A stretch of DNA of 64,000 bases from Bacteroidota bacterium (GTDB taxonomy: Bacteria > Bacteroidota > Bacteroidia > Chitinophagales > Chitinophagaceae), in contig JAFDXY010000016.1 of assembly GCA_018267725.1 (NCBI GenBank), forward strand, positions 124,001-188,000. Reading direction: 5' to 3'. Made by a program: the position numbers and the translations under genes. Below, piece after piece: positions 1 through 8,808 of this stretch. A model generated the notes under the pieces. The model ran no database searches. It worked only from the letters and a program-made list of their open reading frames with translations, and was not told where the DNA came from. Position 1 is the first letter of the stretch; the number at the start of each line of letters is the position of its first letter.

Positions 1-71
1 GAAAAAATTTTAATCAATTTAGAAATAAGTGTTAAAAACATAGCGTAAACCTTAGTTATACGCTGCATAAT

Positions 72-85
72 ATGATAAAAATCAT
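72..85. promoter_or_regulatory. FNR/CRP-family-like operator upstream of the ccoI unit
   Basis: The sequence shows a perfect dyad, ATGAT-N4-ATCAT (outer bases extend it to TATGAT-N4-ATCATA). It resembles the FNR consensus TTGAT-N4-ATCAA. The same half-sites recur at 3205-3218 before the oxidase operon. In both places the dyad centre is 58.5 bases from the final G of a CAnnTTTG element. Assignment to an oxygen- or redox-sensing Crp/Fnr regulator is inferred from the palindrome and from the oxidase genes it precedes; no regulator gene is in the window. Confidence 0.65.
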
Positions 86-129
86 ATTTCATACTTCCTC
101 AAGTCATAATTAAAATTAATAACTCTAAG

Positions 130-137
130 CACATTTG
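130..137 (+). promoter_or_regulatory. -7-like promoter element of the ccoI unit
   Basis: CACATTTG differs by one base from the Bacteroidota -7 consensus TAnnTTTG and ends 17 bases before the first start codon. No TTTG -33 element is visible at the usual distance. That is what one would expect of a promoter depending on an activator bound at 72-85. Confidence 0.4.
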
Positions 138-153
138 TTTTAAATTATAATGC

Positions 154-663
154 ATGTGTGCGTATTCAGTTTCGGCTAATGAGGTAATAGAAAAAATTAC
201 AGAAAAATTATATCCGTTTATTGATGTTCAGTTTGATGAAGTATTACAATTAGAAAAAATTGAACCAACACCTTTTCAATTAATAGAAAAAATTAAAGCA
301 CTAAGAATAGAATTTGAGTCTTTAAAAAATTATGAGAAAAGATTAGTGTTTCCGGCTGTATTAGAAATGTTTAATGCTAAAAAAAGCAATTCCAATTTTA
401 AATCTTCGGTAAATATTTTAGAGTTACAGCAACTTATTCAACGTAAAGAAAATTTAATTCATACAATGGTTGGTGATATTAAAGTTGAAGCATTAAAAGT
501 TAGAAAATCTCATCCCATACATGCTCTTATATACACTTTTCAAAATTTATTTATAGAAGAAAAAGAAAAATGGAATGTTATGGTGAATGAATGGAATAAA
601 AACAATATAACTTTTACTAACACAATTACGGCAAAAGATAATAAACATCAACATGCTCATTAA
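154..663 (+). CDS. Unknown protein, possibly a degenerate hemerythrin-like helical bundle
   Basis: This 169-residue, mostly helical, soluble-looking protein has no signal peptide. I do not recognise it with certainty. The middle segment EKRLVFPAV, followed by a helix with ENLIHTMVGDI, resembles the helix 2-3 region of hemerythrin-like proteins, where EExxLFP and EH motifs carry iron ligands. Most of the expected histidines are absent here. The C-terminus ends in a short histidine cluster (HQHAH) that could bind metal. Its last 11 bases overlap the start of the copper ATPase gene, so the two are probably translationally coupled and functionally linked. The start chosen is the first in-frame ATG after the -7-like element. 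A role in metal handling or redox sensing for the cbb3 oxidase is inferred only from position. Confidence 0.55.
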   Translation: MCAYSVSANEVIEKITEKLYPFIDVQFDEVLQLEKIEPTPFQLIEKIKALRIEFESLKNYEKRLVFPAVLEMFNAKKSNSNFKSSVNILELQQLIQRKENLIHTMVGDIKVEALKVRKSHPIHALIYTFQNLFIEEKEKWNVMVNEWNKNNITFTNTITAKDNKHQHAH

Positions 664-3046
664 AAGCAATTCCATAGTGCAAAATTGCTTTCATTGCGGA
701 GATGAATGCAGCAATATAAATATTGTTCAAGATGAACATTATTTCTGCTGCGAAGGTTGCAAAATGGTATATGGCATTTTAAATAAAACAGGTTTATGCA
801 ATTATTATCAGTTAAATAATAACCCCGGCATTACACAAAAAATACAAATAAGAAAAGACAAATTTTCTTTTTTAGATGATAATTCTATTGTAGAAAAATT
901 AATAAATTTTACCAATGGCAAACAAACCAACTGTATGTTGTATTTACCGCAAATGCACTGCAGTAGCTGCCTTTGGCTGTTAGAAAATATTCATCGTATT
1001 AACAATGGCATTATTGCATGCAGAGTAAATTTTCAAAATAAAGAAGCATTTGTAACTTTTGATAATAATATAACCACTTACAGAAATGTGGTAGAAACTT
1101 TTACTTCTATTGGTTATGAGCCACATATTAGTTTACATAATTTTAGTGGAAAAGTATCTACAAAGCATGATAAAAAAAGCTTATATAAATTAGGCATTGC
1201 AGGTTTTTGTTTTGCCAATATAATGATGATGAGTTTGCCTGAATATTTTTCATTAAGTACAGGGTTTACTGCATTAACATTCAGGTATGTAACCTTACTA
1301 TTATCATTACCGGTTATATTTTATTGTGCAACAGATTTTTTTGTTATTGCGTGGCAAGGTTTAAGAAAAGGATATTTAAATATTGATGCCCCTATTGCAT
1401 TGGCAATTGCTATTACGTTTTGCAGAAGTTTATATGAAATATTTTTTGAAAACGGTAATGGATATTTTGATAGCATGAGTGGCATTGTTTTTTTAATGTT
1501 GCTGGGAAGAATGTTGCAGCAAAGAACTTATCGTTCTATTTCGTTCGATAGAGATTTTACTTCCTTCTTTCCTATAGCTATAAACGTAAAACGCAATACA
1601 GACTTTATTCCTGTGCCAATAGGTGAAATTAAAAAGGACGATACTATTTTAGTTTACGATAATGAAATTATTCCGGCAGATGCTATTATAATAAAAGGGA
1701 AAGCCTCAATAGATTACAGTTTTGTTAGCGGAGAAAGTTTACCGGTACAAAAACAAATGGGAGAAATTGTTTATGCAGGCGGAAAACAATTAGGAGAAAA
1801 AATTGAATTGCTGGTTGTTAAAGATGTTGCTCAAAGTTACCTAACAAGTTTGTGGAATAAAGATGTGTTTAAAAACAAAAAAATACAACATCCTTATATT
1901 GATATTATTAGCAAATATTTTACGCTTGCTTTATTTGTGTTGTGTTTTATTGCTGCAGGCTTTTGGTTAGTTAAAGGAGAATATAAATTAATGTGGAACA
2001 CCATTACAACCGTATTAATTGTTGCTTGCCCTTGTGCATTGTTGTTGGCAGCCACTTTTACCAATGGCAATGCTGTAAGAATCCTTTCAAGAAATAAATT
2101 TTATATACGCCACCCAAATGTTATTGAAGATTTAGCAAAAATTAATCATATTGTTTTTGATAAAACAGGAACATTAACACAAAACAAAAAAATAAATGTT
2201 CAATGGAAGGGAAGATTATTAAGTGATACCGAAATGAATGAAGTAGCAGCTTTGCTTTCGCAATCAAATCATCCGTTAAGTAAAATTGTTTTATCTTATT
2301 TAAACATAAATGTTGATAATGCAATTAATCATTTTAAAAACCATATTGGTTTAGGCATTGAAGGTTGGATAAATGAAAAACATATAATGATAGGGTCTGC
2401 AACATTTGTAAAAGCAGAAAATATTACAAACAACAATGCATCAAAACTTTTTGTAAAACTTGATAATGAAATAGTAGGCGTTTTTGAAATTGTAAATGTT
2501 TACCGTATTGGGTTAAATAAAATTCTGTTTAAGTTAAAAACAAAATTTGCAATATCTGTTATTAGCGGAGATAATGATGCAGAGAAAAATAATTTGCAAA
2601 ACATGTTGGGCTTTAGTAATAAAATATTTTTTAATAAAAAGCCTCATGAAAAACTTGAATTTATTAGACACTTGCAAAATGAAAACAAGTATAATGTGTT
2701 AATGATTGGAGATGGATTGAATGATGCTGGTGCATTAAAACAAAGTAATGTAGGTATTGCAGTTACAGAAGGCAATAATAATTTTTCACCTGCTTCAGAT
2801 GCTATATTAGATGCAAGTGTTTTTTCAAAACTTCCTAATTTTTTATCATTTACACAAAGCACTAAAACCATTGTTTACAGCAGCTTTGTAGTATCTGTTT
2901 TATATAATATTATCGGTTTGTTTTTTGCATTACAAGGTACACTATCGCCTGTGGTTGCAGCCGTTTTAATGCCTGCAAGTTCAATAAGTATTATTTTATT
3001 AACTTATGGAATGAGTAGCATAATGGCTAAAAAATACAAACTATAA
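653..3046 (+). CDS. ccoI: CcoI/FixI-type copper-translocating P1B-ATPase
   Basis: This is a 797-residue heavy-metal P-type ATPase. In order it shows an N-terminal cysteine-rich metal-binding region (CFHC and CCEGC within about 12-36), an HMA-like domain with MHCSSC near residue 101, paired membrane helices, an actuator loop with SGES in place of the usual TGES, the CPC ion-binding motif (ACPCALL), the phosphorylation site DKTGTLT, and the hinge motif GDGLNDA. The N-terminal cysteine domain followed by one HMA domain is typical of CcoI/FixI pumps, which export Cu(I) to the periplasmic side for assembly of the cbb3 CuB centre. The downstream cco operon supports that role over general copper detoxification. 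Its start overlaps the preceding gene by 11 bases. Confidence 0.93.
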   Translation: MLIKSNSIVQNCFHCGDECSNINIVQDEHYFCCEGCKMVYGILNKTGLCNYYQLNNNPGITQKIQIRKDKFSFLDDNSIVEKLINFTNGKQTNCMLYLPQMHCSSCLWLLENIHRINNGIIACRVNFQNKEAFVTFDNNITTYRNVVETFTSIGYEPHISLHNFSGKVSTKHDKKSLYKLGIAGFCFANIMMMSLPEYFSLSTGFTALTFRYVTLLLSLPVIFYCATDFFVIAWQGLRKGYLNIDAPIALAIAITFCRSLYEIFFENGNGYFDSMSGIVFLMLLGRMLQQRTYRSISFDRDFTSFFPIAINVKRNTDFIPVPIGEIKKDDTILVYDNEIIPADAIIIKGKASIDYSFVSGESLPVQKQMGEIVYAGGKQLGEKIELLVVKDVAQSYLTSLWNKDVFKNKKIQHPYIDIISKYFTLALFVLCFIAAGFWLVKGEYKLMWNTITTVLIVACPCALLLAATFTNGNAVRILSRNKFYIRHPNVIEDLAKINHIVFDKTGTLTQNKKINVQWKGRLLSDTEMNEVAALLSQSNHPLSKIVLSYLNINVDNAINHFKNHIGLGIEGWINEKHIMIGSATFVKAENITNNNASKLFVKLDNEIVGVFEIVNVYRIGLNKILFKLKTKFAISVISGDNDAEKNNLQNMLGFSNKIFFNKKPHEKLEFIRHLQNENKYNVLMIGDGLNDAGALKQSNVGIAVTEGNNNFSPASDAILDASVFSKLPNFLSFTQSTKTIVYSSFVVSVLYNIIGLFFALQGTLSPVVAAVLMPASSISIILLTYGMSSIMAKKYKL

Positions 3047-3083
3047 AAATGGTGATATAAATCCCTGTTTTAAGCGTTGATTC

Positions 3084-3117
3084 AAAACCGGCAGTTTCTA
3101 CTGTCGGTTTTCTTTTT
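3084..3117 (+). terminator. Rho-independent terminator after ccoI
   Basis: A 12-bp stem (AAAACCGGCAGT paired with ACTGTCGGTTTT, one G-U pair) has a four-base TTCT loop and is followed by a T-rich tract. It ends the ccoI transcript, so the ccoS-ccoH genes need their own promoter. Between it and ccoS there is also an 8-bp inverted repeat, AGCATAAC/GTTATGCT, at 3123-3130 and 3158-3165. Confidence 0.85.
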
Positions 3118-3204
3118 ATGGTAGCATAACATTCGTTGCATTAAATATTTTTTATATGTTATGCTTAACCTCTTTTTAGCATAGTTATTTTTTTTGTTTT
3201 TTTT

Positions 3205-3218
3205 ATGATAAATATCAT
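3205..3218. promoter_or_regulatory. FNR/CRP-family-like operator upstream of the cco operon
   Basis: ATGAT-AAAT-ATCAT has half-sites identical to those at 72-85. The centre (3211.5) lies 58.5 bases from the last G of the CATTTTTG element at 3263-3270, exactly the spacing at the ccoI promoter. The distance places it near -60 to -65 from the expected start of transcription, a class I activator position. That it controls microaerobic expression of cbb3 oxidase is inferred. Confidence 0.68.
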
Positions 3219-3262
3219 GTTTGGTAATGACTCACAACATTAAAAAAATTTCTTAATCAACC

Positions 3263-3270
3263 CATTTTTG
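3263..3270 (+). promoter_or_regulatory. -7-like promoter element of the cco operon
   Basis: CATTTTTG carries the same single departure (C for the first T) from TAnnTTTG as the element at 130-137. It ends 12 bases before the ccoS ATG. No good -33 element is visible, again fitting an activated promoter. Confidence 0.4.
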
Positions 3271-3282
3271 TTTCCTGAAATC

Positions 3283-3471
3283 ATGGGAATTTTTATCATC
3301 ATAGCCTTAATTAGTCTCTGCATTGCGGGTGGCTTTTTACTTGCATTTTTATGGAGTGTGAAAGATGGTCAATATGATGATATTTATTCACCACCCAATC
3401 GGATTTTATTCGATAATAATCAACCAACAACATCATCTTCTTCTTCAGAAACTAATCAACTATCATCATAA
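3283..3471 (+). CDS. ccoS: CcoS, cbb3 oxidase maturation protein
   Basis: A 62-residue protein with one N-terminal membrane helix (about residues 3-24, MGIFIIIALISLCIAGGF), then a short cytoplasmic tail with the family motif WSVKDGQYDD. CcoS is needed for incorporation of heme and copper into cbb3 oxidase. I chose the ATG at 3283; an upstream in-frame TTG at 3268 lies within or against the promoter element and would add only five residues. The serine- and asparagine-rich tail after residue 40 looks like poorly conserved linker. The stop is two bases before ccoNO, so the genes are almost certainly cotranscribed. Confidence 0.9.
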   Translation: MGIFIIIALISLCIAGGFLLAFLWSVKDGQYDDIYSPPNRILFDNNQPTTSSSSSETNQLSS

Positions 3472-3473
3472 TT

Positions 3474-5615
3474 ATGCAATTACAAAAATTCAGTTACGAC
3501 AACAGAATCCCTAAAATGTTTGCCATAGCCACCATGTTTTGGGGTGCAATAGGTATGTTGGTAGGCGTTTTAGCTGCCTTTCAATTAGCCTTCCCTGCAT
3601 TAAATTTTGGCTTACCATTTACAACATTTGGCAGAGTAAGACCCGTGCATACCAATGCAGTAATTTTTGCTTTTGTGGGAAATGGAATTTTTACTGCCGT
3701 GTATTACTCTTTACCTCGTTTACTTAAAACAAGTATGTGGAGTAATAAATTAAGTAAAATTCATTTTTGGGGATGGCAATTAATTATTTTGGTGGGTGCC
3801 ATTACTTTATTAATGGGTTATACAAGCTCAAAAGAATATGCCGAATTAGAATGGCCTTTAGATATTGCCATTGCTATTATTTGGGTAATATTCGGTATTA
3901 ATATGTTTGGAACAATTTTAACGCGTAGAGAAAGATATTTATACGTTGCAATTTGGTTCTACATTGGCTCGTGGGTTACTGTTGCTATGTTGCATATTGT
4001 AAACTCTTTTGAATTACCTGTTAGTTTTTTCAAAAGTTATTCGTGGTATGCAGGTGTACAAGATGCATTGGTGCAATGGTGGTACGGGCATAATGCAGTA
4101 GCATTTTTTCTTACAACACCTTATTTAGGTTTAATGTATTATTTCTTGCCAAAAGCAGCTAATCGCCCTATTTATTCTTATCGTTTAAGTATTGTTCACT
4201 TTTGGAGTTTAATATTTTTATATATCTGGGCAGGTCCGCACCATTTGTTATATACTGCTTTGCCAGATTGGGCACAATCTCTTGGTACTGCATTTTCTAT
4301 CATGTTATTATTACCAAGTTGGGGAGGTATGTTAAACGGATTATTTACGCTTCGCGGAGCATGGGATAAAGTACGTGAAGAACCTGTTCTCAAATTTTTT
4401 GTGGTAGCTGTTACTTGTTATGGTATGTCCACTTTTGAAGGGCCAATGTTATCATTAAAAAATGTAAATGCAATTTCTCATTATAGCGATTGGACAATTG
4501 CACACGTACACGTTGGTGCATTAGGTTGGAATGGCTTTTTAACTTTTGGTATGTTGTATTGGTTAATACCAAAATTATTTAACACTAAATTATATTCAAA
4601 AAAATTAGCATCTACACATTTTTGGATTGGCACTTTAGGTATTGTATTATATGCCATACCAATGTATTGGGCAGCTTTCAGAAGTTATTTTATGATGAAA
4701 GCATTTACACCGGCAGGGCAGTTGCAATATCAGTTTATTGATGTAGTACAATCTATTGTTCCCTTCTATGTATTAAGAGCTATTGGCGGAACTATTTATT
4801 TAACAGGTGTATTGGTAATGGTTTACAACTTAGTTAAAACTGCTAAGCAAGGAAAATTTGTAGCAACAGAAGAAGCAGAAGCACCTGCATTAGAAAAAAA
4901 TTACAAATCTCCTGTAGGCTCTTTCTGGCACGCAGTTATAGAAAGAAAACCTATTATGTTGCTTACATTAAGTTTAATAGTTGTAGGCATTGGAGGCTTG
5001 GTAGAAATGGTTCCTACATTCTTGATAAAAGAAAATGTTCCAACCATAACAAGTGTTAAACCATATACTCCACTTGAATTACAAGGAAGAGATATTTATA
5101 TACGTGAAGGCTGCTCAAATTGCCACTCACAAATGATTCGTCCTTTCCGTTATGAAGTAGCACGTTATGGAGAATACTCAAAAGCAGGAGAGTTTGTGTA
5201 TGATCATCCTTTTTTGTGGGGAAGTAAAAGAACAGGACCCGATTTAGCAAGAGAAGGCGGGAAGAATGCAGACAGTTGGCACTTTAACCACATGTTAGAA
5301 CCAACTTCAATGTCGCCGGGTTCTATTATGCCTGCATATCCTTGGTTGTTTGAAAATGATGTTGATGTAGCTACAACCAATTCAAAAATTTATGCAATGC
5401 GTAAAATGGGTGTACCATATCCTGATGGCTATGAAAGTCAAGCTAATAAAGACTTACATGAGCAAGCTAATAAAATAGCAACCAATTTAAAGAAAGATAA
5501 AATTCAAGTAGATAGTAAAAAAGAAATTATTGCATTAATTGCTTATTTACAAAGACTTGGGAAAGATATTAAAACCGGAGAAACATCTTCAAACAACATA
5601 TCAGCAAATAATTAA
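3474..5615 (+). CDS. ccoNO: cbb3-type cytochrome c oxidase, fused subunits I and II (CcoN-CcoO)
   Basis: A 713-residue fusion. Residues 1 to about 475 are the heme-copper oxidase core CcoN, with multiple membrane helices and the heme/CuB ligand histidines in VHTNAV, WWYGHNAV, GPHHLLY and HVHVGALGW. After a linker, a single membrane helix (about 498-520) leads into the CcoO domain with a heme c motif CSNCH at 547-551 and the conserved GSKRTGPDLAREGG, and a methionine-containing PTSMSPGSIMP that supplies the axial ligand. The complex reduces O2 with high affinity and pumps protons. In most proteobacteria CcoN and CcoO are separate genes; the fusion is a recurrent Bacteroidota arrangement. Confidence 0.96.
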   Translation: MQLQKFSYDNRIPKMFAIATMFWGAIGMLVGVLAAFQLAFPALNFGLPFTTFGRVRPVHTNAVIFAFVGNGIFTAVYYSLPRLLKTSMWSNKLSKIHFWGWQLIILVGAITLLMGYTSSKEYAELEWPLDIAIAIIWVIFGINMFGTILTRRERYLYVAIWFYIGSWVTVAMLHIVNSFELPVSFFKSYSWYAGVQDALVQWWYGHNAVAFFLTTPYLGLMYYFLPKAANRPIYSYRLSIVHFWSLIFLYIWAGPHHLLYTALPDWAQSLGTAFSIMLLLPSWGGMLNGLFTLRGAWDKVREEPVLKFFVVAVTCYGMSTFEGPMLSLKNVNAISHYSDWTIAHVHVGALGWNGFLTFGMLYWLIPKLFNTKLYSKKLASTHFWIGTLGIVLYAIPMYWAAFRSYFMMKAFTPAGQLQYQFIDVVQSIVPFYVLRAIGGTIYLTGVLVMVYNLVKTAKQGKFVATEEAEAPALEKNYKSPVGSFWHAVIERKPIMLLTLSLIVVGIGGLVEMVPTFLIKENVPTITSVKPYTPLELQGRDIYIREGCSNCHSQMIRPFRYEVARYGEYSKAGEFVYDHPFLWGSKRTGPDLAREGGKNADSWHFNHMLEPTSMSPGSIMPAYPWLFENDVDVATTNSKIYAMRKMGVPYPDGYESQANKDLHEQANKIATNLKKDKIQVDSKKEIIALIAYLQRLGKDIKTGETSSNNISANN

Positions 5616-5618
5616 AAT

Positions 5619-5783
5619 ATGAAATTTTCACACTATTTAGAAAAAATAACAGGCGTTGGAATTTATCCAATGATTTCATTATTACTGTTTGTAGCATTTT
5701 TTACAGCAGTTACCATTATTGTTTTTAAAACAAGTAAAGAAACAATTTCAGAAATGGAATCACTTCCGTTAGATAACAATTAA
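5619..5783 (+). CDS. ccoQ: CcoQ-like small subunit of cbb3 oxidase
   Basis: A 54-residue ORF starting four bases after the ccoNO stop and ending nine bases before ccoP. It begins MKFSHYLEKITGVGIYP and has one membrane helix (about residues 17-36) followed by a short charged tail, as CcoQ subunits do. Primary sequence of CcoQ is poorly conserved, so the assignment rests on size, topology and position between ccoNO and ccoP. CcoQ stabilises the oxidase complex or the CcoP interaction. Confidence 0.78.
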   Translation: MKFSHYLEKITGVGIYPMISLLLFVAFFTAVTIIVFKTSKETISEMESLPLDNN

Positions 5784-5792
5784 TAACCCGTT

Positions 5793-6929
5793 ATGCAAAC
5801 TATAAAAAAACTTTCTGCAACATTTATTTTTATACTGGCATCATTTTTTGCAATTGCAGAAGAAACTGTAACTAAACCTACAGCTCAAAGTTCATCATCG
5901 TTTGATGTAGATACAGTATTGGTAATATGTATTGGAATATTAGCAGTAGTAATTATTTCTTTAGCAAACACTTTATTGTTTGCTATGAAATTTCATAAAA
6001 AACCAACCACAAGTAATACAACAAAAACATTAATGCTTATTACTTGTGTATTTATAAGTGCTGCAACCATTGCACAAACAACCGATGCACCTGCAAAAAT
6101 TGAAGCAGCAGTTGAACATGTTTCAGGTTTTAGAATGTTATTATACGCAATTGTAATAATTGAATTAGCCGTAATTTTTGCTTTAAATTGGATGATAAAA
6201 TTATTGCTAAAACCCGATGCAAATGCAGCAACAGTTCTTGATACAAAACGTGCTTCTTCTTTCAACTTTAAAAAAATATGGAACAAGCTTAATAAGTTTA
6301 AGCCAATTGAAGATGAAGCAAGCCTTGATACAGGACATGTGTACGATGGTATTCGTGAATTAAATAATGTAACACCGCCATGGTTTACAATTGCCTTTCT
6401 TTTATCAATTGTATTTGCAATAGTTTATTTGTATCGTTATCACGTGGCTCATTCTGCACCATTGCCGGAACAAGAGTATGCAATTGAAATGCAAGAAGCA
6501 GAACAACAACATACAGCCTATTTAAAAACACAGAAAAATTTAGTTGATGAAAATACAGTTACAATGTTGGGTGCCGATGGTATTGCAGCAGGTAAAGTAT
6601 TGTATCAAACTAATTGTTTTGCATGTCATGGTAAAGAAGGCCAAGGCGGTGTTGGCCCTAATTTAACCGATGATTATTGGTTACATGGTGGCAGTATTCA
6701 TGATGTGTTTAAAAGTATAAAATATGGGTGGAAAGATAAAGGCATGCAATCTTGGGAAAGCATTTTTTCTCCCGTTCAAATTCAGCAAATTTCTAGTTAT
6801 ATAAAATCTTTGCGTGGCACTAAACCTGCGGGTGCAAAAGAAGCACAAGGAGAATTATATGTTGAAGCAAAAGATACCAATGCTTCTGCAAAAGATTCTT
6901 CTGCCAATAAACAAGAGAAAACAAAATAA
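5793..6929 (+). CDS. ccoP: cbb3 oxidase subunit III (CcoP), single heme c
   Basis: A 378-residue membrane-anchored cytochrome. It has a signal-like N-terminus, a second helix around 43-65, another hydrophobic pair around 80-140, then the FixP N-terminal segment with NNVTPPWFT and an anchor helix (about 197-220). The periplasmic cytochrome c domain holds CFACH at 275-279 and a GPNLTDDYW motif. CcoP passes electrons to CcoO. Proteobacterial CcoP usually carries two CXXCH motifs; only one is present here. The internal segment near residues 82-97 ending in AQ looks like a second signal peptide, so this protein may have arisen by joining a short membrane protein to CcoP. The alanine- and lysine-rich C-terminal tail is low complexity. 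Confidence 0.93.
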   Translation: MQTIKKLSATFIFILASFFAIAEETVTKPTAQSSSSFDVDTVLVICIGILAVVIISLANTLLFAMKFHKKPTTSNTTKTLMLITCVFISAATIAQTTDAPAKIEAAVEHVSGFRMLLYAIVIIELAVIFALNWMIKLLLKPDANAATVLDTKRASSFNFKKIWNKLNKFKPIEDEASLDTGHVYDGIRELNNVTPPWFTIAFLLSIVFAIVYLYRYHVAHSAPLPEQEYAIEMQEAEQQHTAYLKTQKNLVDENTVTMLGADGIAAGKVLYQTNCFACHGKEGQGGVGPNLTDDYWLHGGSIHDVFKSIKYGWKDKGMQSWESIFSPVQIQQISSYIKSLRGTKPAGAKEAQGELYVEAKDTNASAKDSSANKQEKTK

Positions 6930-6942
6930 ATAATATTTATAT

Positions 6943-8355
6943 ATGAATATTGAAAGTGAATCGGATAATAGTAATAATGTTACGTTTAGAGATAGGGTTT
7001 CATCTGTAACCAAAGCCGGTTTGCGTAAATGGATTTATGCAGCTAAACCTAAAGGAAAATTTTATAAATATCGTACTGCACTTTCTTTTCTTTACCTATT
7101 AACTTTTTTTGCATTGCCATTGATTAAATTCAATGGCATGCCCTTTTTTATGCTCAACTTCCCCGAAGGGAAATTTATAGTTTTTGGTAATATATTTTGG
7201 CCGCAAGACTTTTTCATCTTTGCAGTTGCCATGATTACTTTTATTGTTTTTGTTGCATTGTTTACAGTAATATATGGAAGATTATTTTGTGGTTGGGTTT
7301 GTCCGCAAACTATTTTTATGGAAATGGTTTTTAGAAGAATAGAGTGGTGGATAGAAGGCACACCAAGTCAACAAAAGAAAAATAATAAAGGTGAATTAAC
7401 TACTACGCAACTCATCAAAAAAATTATAAAACACATTGTATTTCTTTCACTTTCATTTTTAATTGCCAATACATTTTTAGCATACATTATAAGTTTTGAT
7501 GAATTAATAAAAATTATAAGCGAACCCATTACAGAACACACACTTTTACTTACAGGTTTAATTGTATTTACTTTATTGTTTTATTCGGTTTATGCTTTTG
7601 TAAGAGATATTGTTTGCACTACTATTTGCCCTTATGGAAGATTGCAAGGTGTTTTGTTTGATAAAGACACTATGCAAATTTCTTACGATTATAACAGAGG
7701 GGAACCCAGAGGAAAAATTAATAAAAAAGAAGAAAGAACAAAAGGAGATTGTATTGATTGCATGCGTTGTGTGCATGTTTGTCCAACAGGTATAGACATT
7801 CGTAATGGTGTGCAAATGGAGTGTGTAGGTTGCACTGCTTGTATTGATGCTTGCGATGCAGTAATGATGAAAATTAATTTACCAACAGGATTAATTAGAT
7901 ATGCATCTGAAAACGAAATTGCGAAAAAAGAAAAGTTTCATTTTAATGGAAGAATGAAAGCATACACTACTCTATTAATTATTCTTACCATTATTATGAG
8001 CGTGTTGGTTATAACCCGCAGAAATGTTGATACACAAATATCTCGTGTTAAAGGGCAGTTGTATCAAGAAATAGGAAAAGATAGTTTAAGTAATTTGTTT
8101 AATGCAACTATTTTAAACAAAACAAGAAATGAATTTAATATAGAATTGAAGTTAGAGAACATGCCGGGGCAAATTAAAATGATAAGCAATAAAAAAACTT
8201 TATTAAACAAAGAATCGGTTAATGAATTAACTTTTTTTATTTGCATTAATAGAAAAGAAATTCATAAACGTGCTACAGATATTAAGGTTGGTGTTTATAA
8301 AAACAACGAATTAATTCAAACTGTAAAAACGGTTTTTCTCGGACCTTTTATGTAA
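6943..8355 (+). CDS. ccoG: CcoG/RdxA-type iron-sulfur membrane protein
   Basis: A 470-residue protein with about five membrane helices and a cytoplasmic ferredoxin-like domain. It shows the NapH/CcoG motif GWVCPQTIFMEM early on, a second cysteine pair (CTTICPYGR), then a double 4Fe-4S domain with CIDCMRCVHVCP and CVGCTACIDACD. The C-terminal part beyond the last helix has an Ig-like fold in the family. CcoG acts in maturation of cbb3 oxidase, where it has been linked to reduction of Cu(II) to Cu(I). It lies 13 bases after ccoP in the same operon. Confidence 0.93.
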   Translation: MNIESESDNSNNVTFRDRVSSVTKAGLRKWIYAAKPKGKFYKYRTALSFLYLLTFFALPLIKFNGMPFFMLNFPEGKFIVFGNIFWPQDFFIFAVAMITFIVFVALFTVIYGRLFCGWVCPQTIFMEMVFRRIEWWIEGTPSQQKKNNKGELTTTQLIKKIIKHIVFLSLSFLIANTFLAYIISFDELIKIISEPITEHTLLLTGLIVFTLLFYSVYAFVRDIVCTTICPYGRLQGVLFDKDTMQISYDYNRGEPRGKINKKEERTKGDCIDCMRCVHVCPTGIDIRNGVQMECVGCTACIDACDAVMMKINLPTGLIRYASENEIAKKEKFHFNGRMKAYTTLLIILTIIMSVLVITRRNVDTQISRVKGQLYQEIGKDSLSNLFNATILNKTRNEFNIELKLENMPGQIKMISNKKTLLNKESVNELTFFICINRKEIHKRATDIKVGVYKNNELIQTVKTVFLGPFM

Positions 8356-8373
8356 CTGTATAAAATTTTTATT

Positions 8374-8808
8374 ATGAATTGGGGAAACAAAATTTTAATT
8401 GGCTTTTTAACTTTTGTTATTGGCATTAGTAGCTTGGTATATATTGCCATGAAACAGTCTAACGAAGTAATTGATGATAATTATTACGAAAGCGAATTAA
8501 AATATCAAGATAAAATTGATGCTTCAAAAAACTTAGCATTGCTTGCAGAAAAATTAACTATTGTAAACAATGAAAATGAATTGGCTATTCAATTTCCTAA
8601 AGAAGCAGTTAATAATCACCCACAAGGTAAAATACAGTTGTTAAGTGCATTACAACACAGTAATGATGTAATGCTAAATCTGGCTGTAGTAAATAATGTT
8701 CAATTAATTAATAAAAACAAATTAGCTGCAGGAACTTATTTTCTTAAAATAGATTGGGTTAACAACGGCATTAAATATTATCATCAACAAAACATAAACA
8801 TTCAATAA
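8374..8808 (+). CDS. ccoH: CcoH/FixH assembly protein
   Basis: A 144-residue protein with an N-terminal membrane helix (about residues 6-27) and a periplasmic domain. The hallmark of the FixH family is the segment DDNYYESELKYQDKIDA just after the helix. CcoH is a membrane-bound factor needed for stable assembly of the cbb3 complex. The TAA stop shares one base with the ATG of the next gene (TAATG), indicating translational coupling. Confidence 0.88.
   Translation: MNWGNKILIGFLTFVIGISSLVYIAMKQSNEVIDDNYYESELKYQDKIDASKNLALLAEKLTIVNNENELAIQFPKEAVNNHPQGKIQLLSALQHSNDVMLNLAVVNNVQLINKNKLAAGTYFLKIDWVNNGIKYYHQQNINIQ

Noticed and set aside
42..64. AGCGTA/TACGCT inverted repeat as a terminator of an upstream gene
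   Set aside because: The stem is only 6 bp and has no T tract; the window edge hides the gene it might serve.
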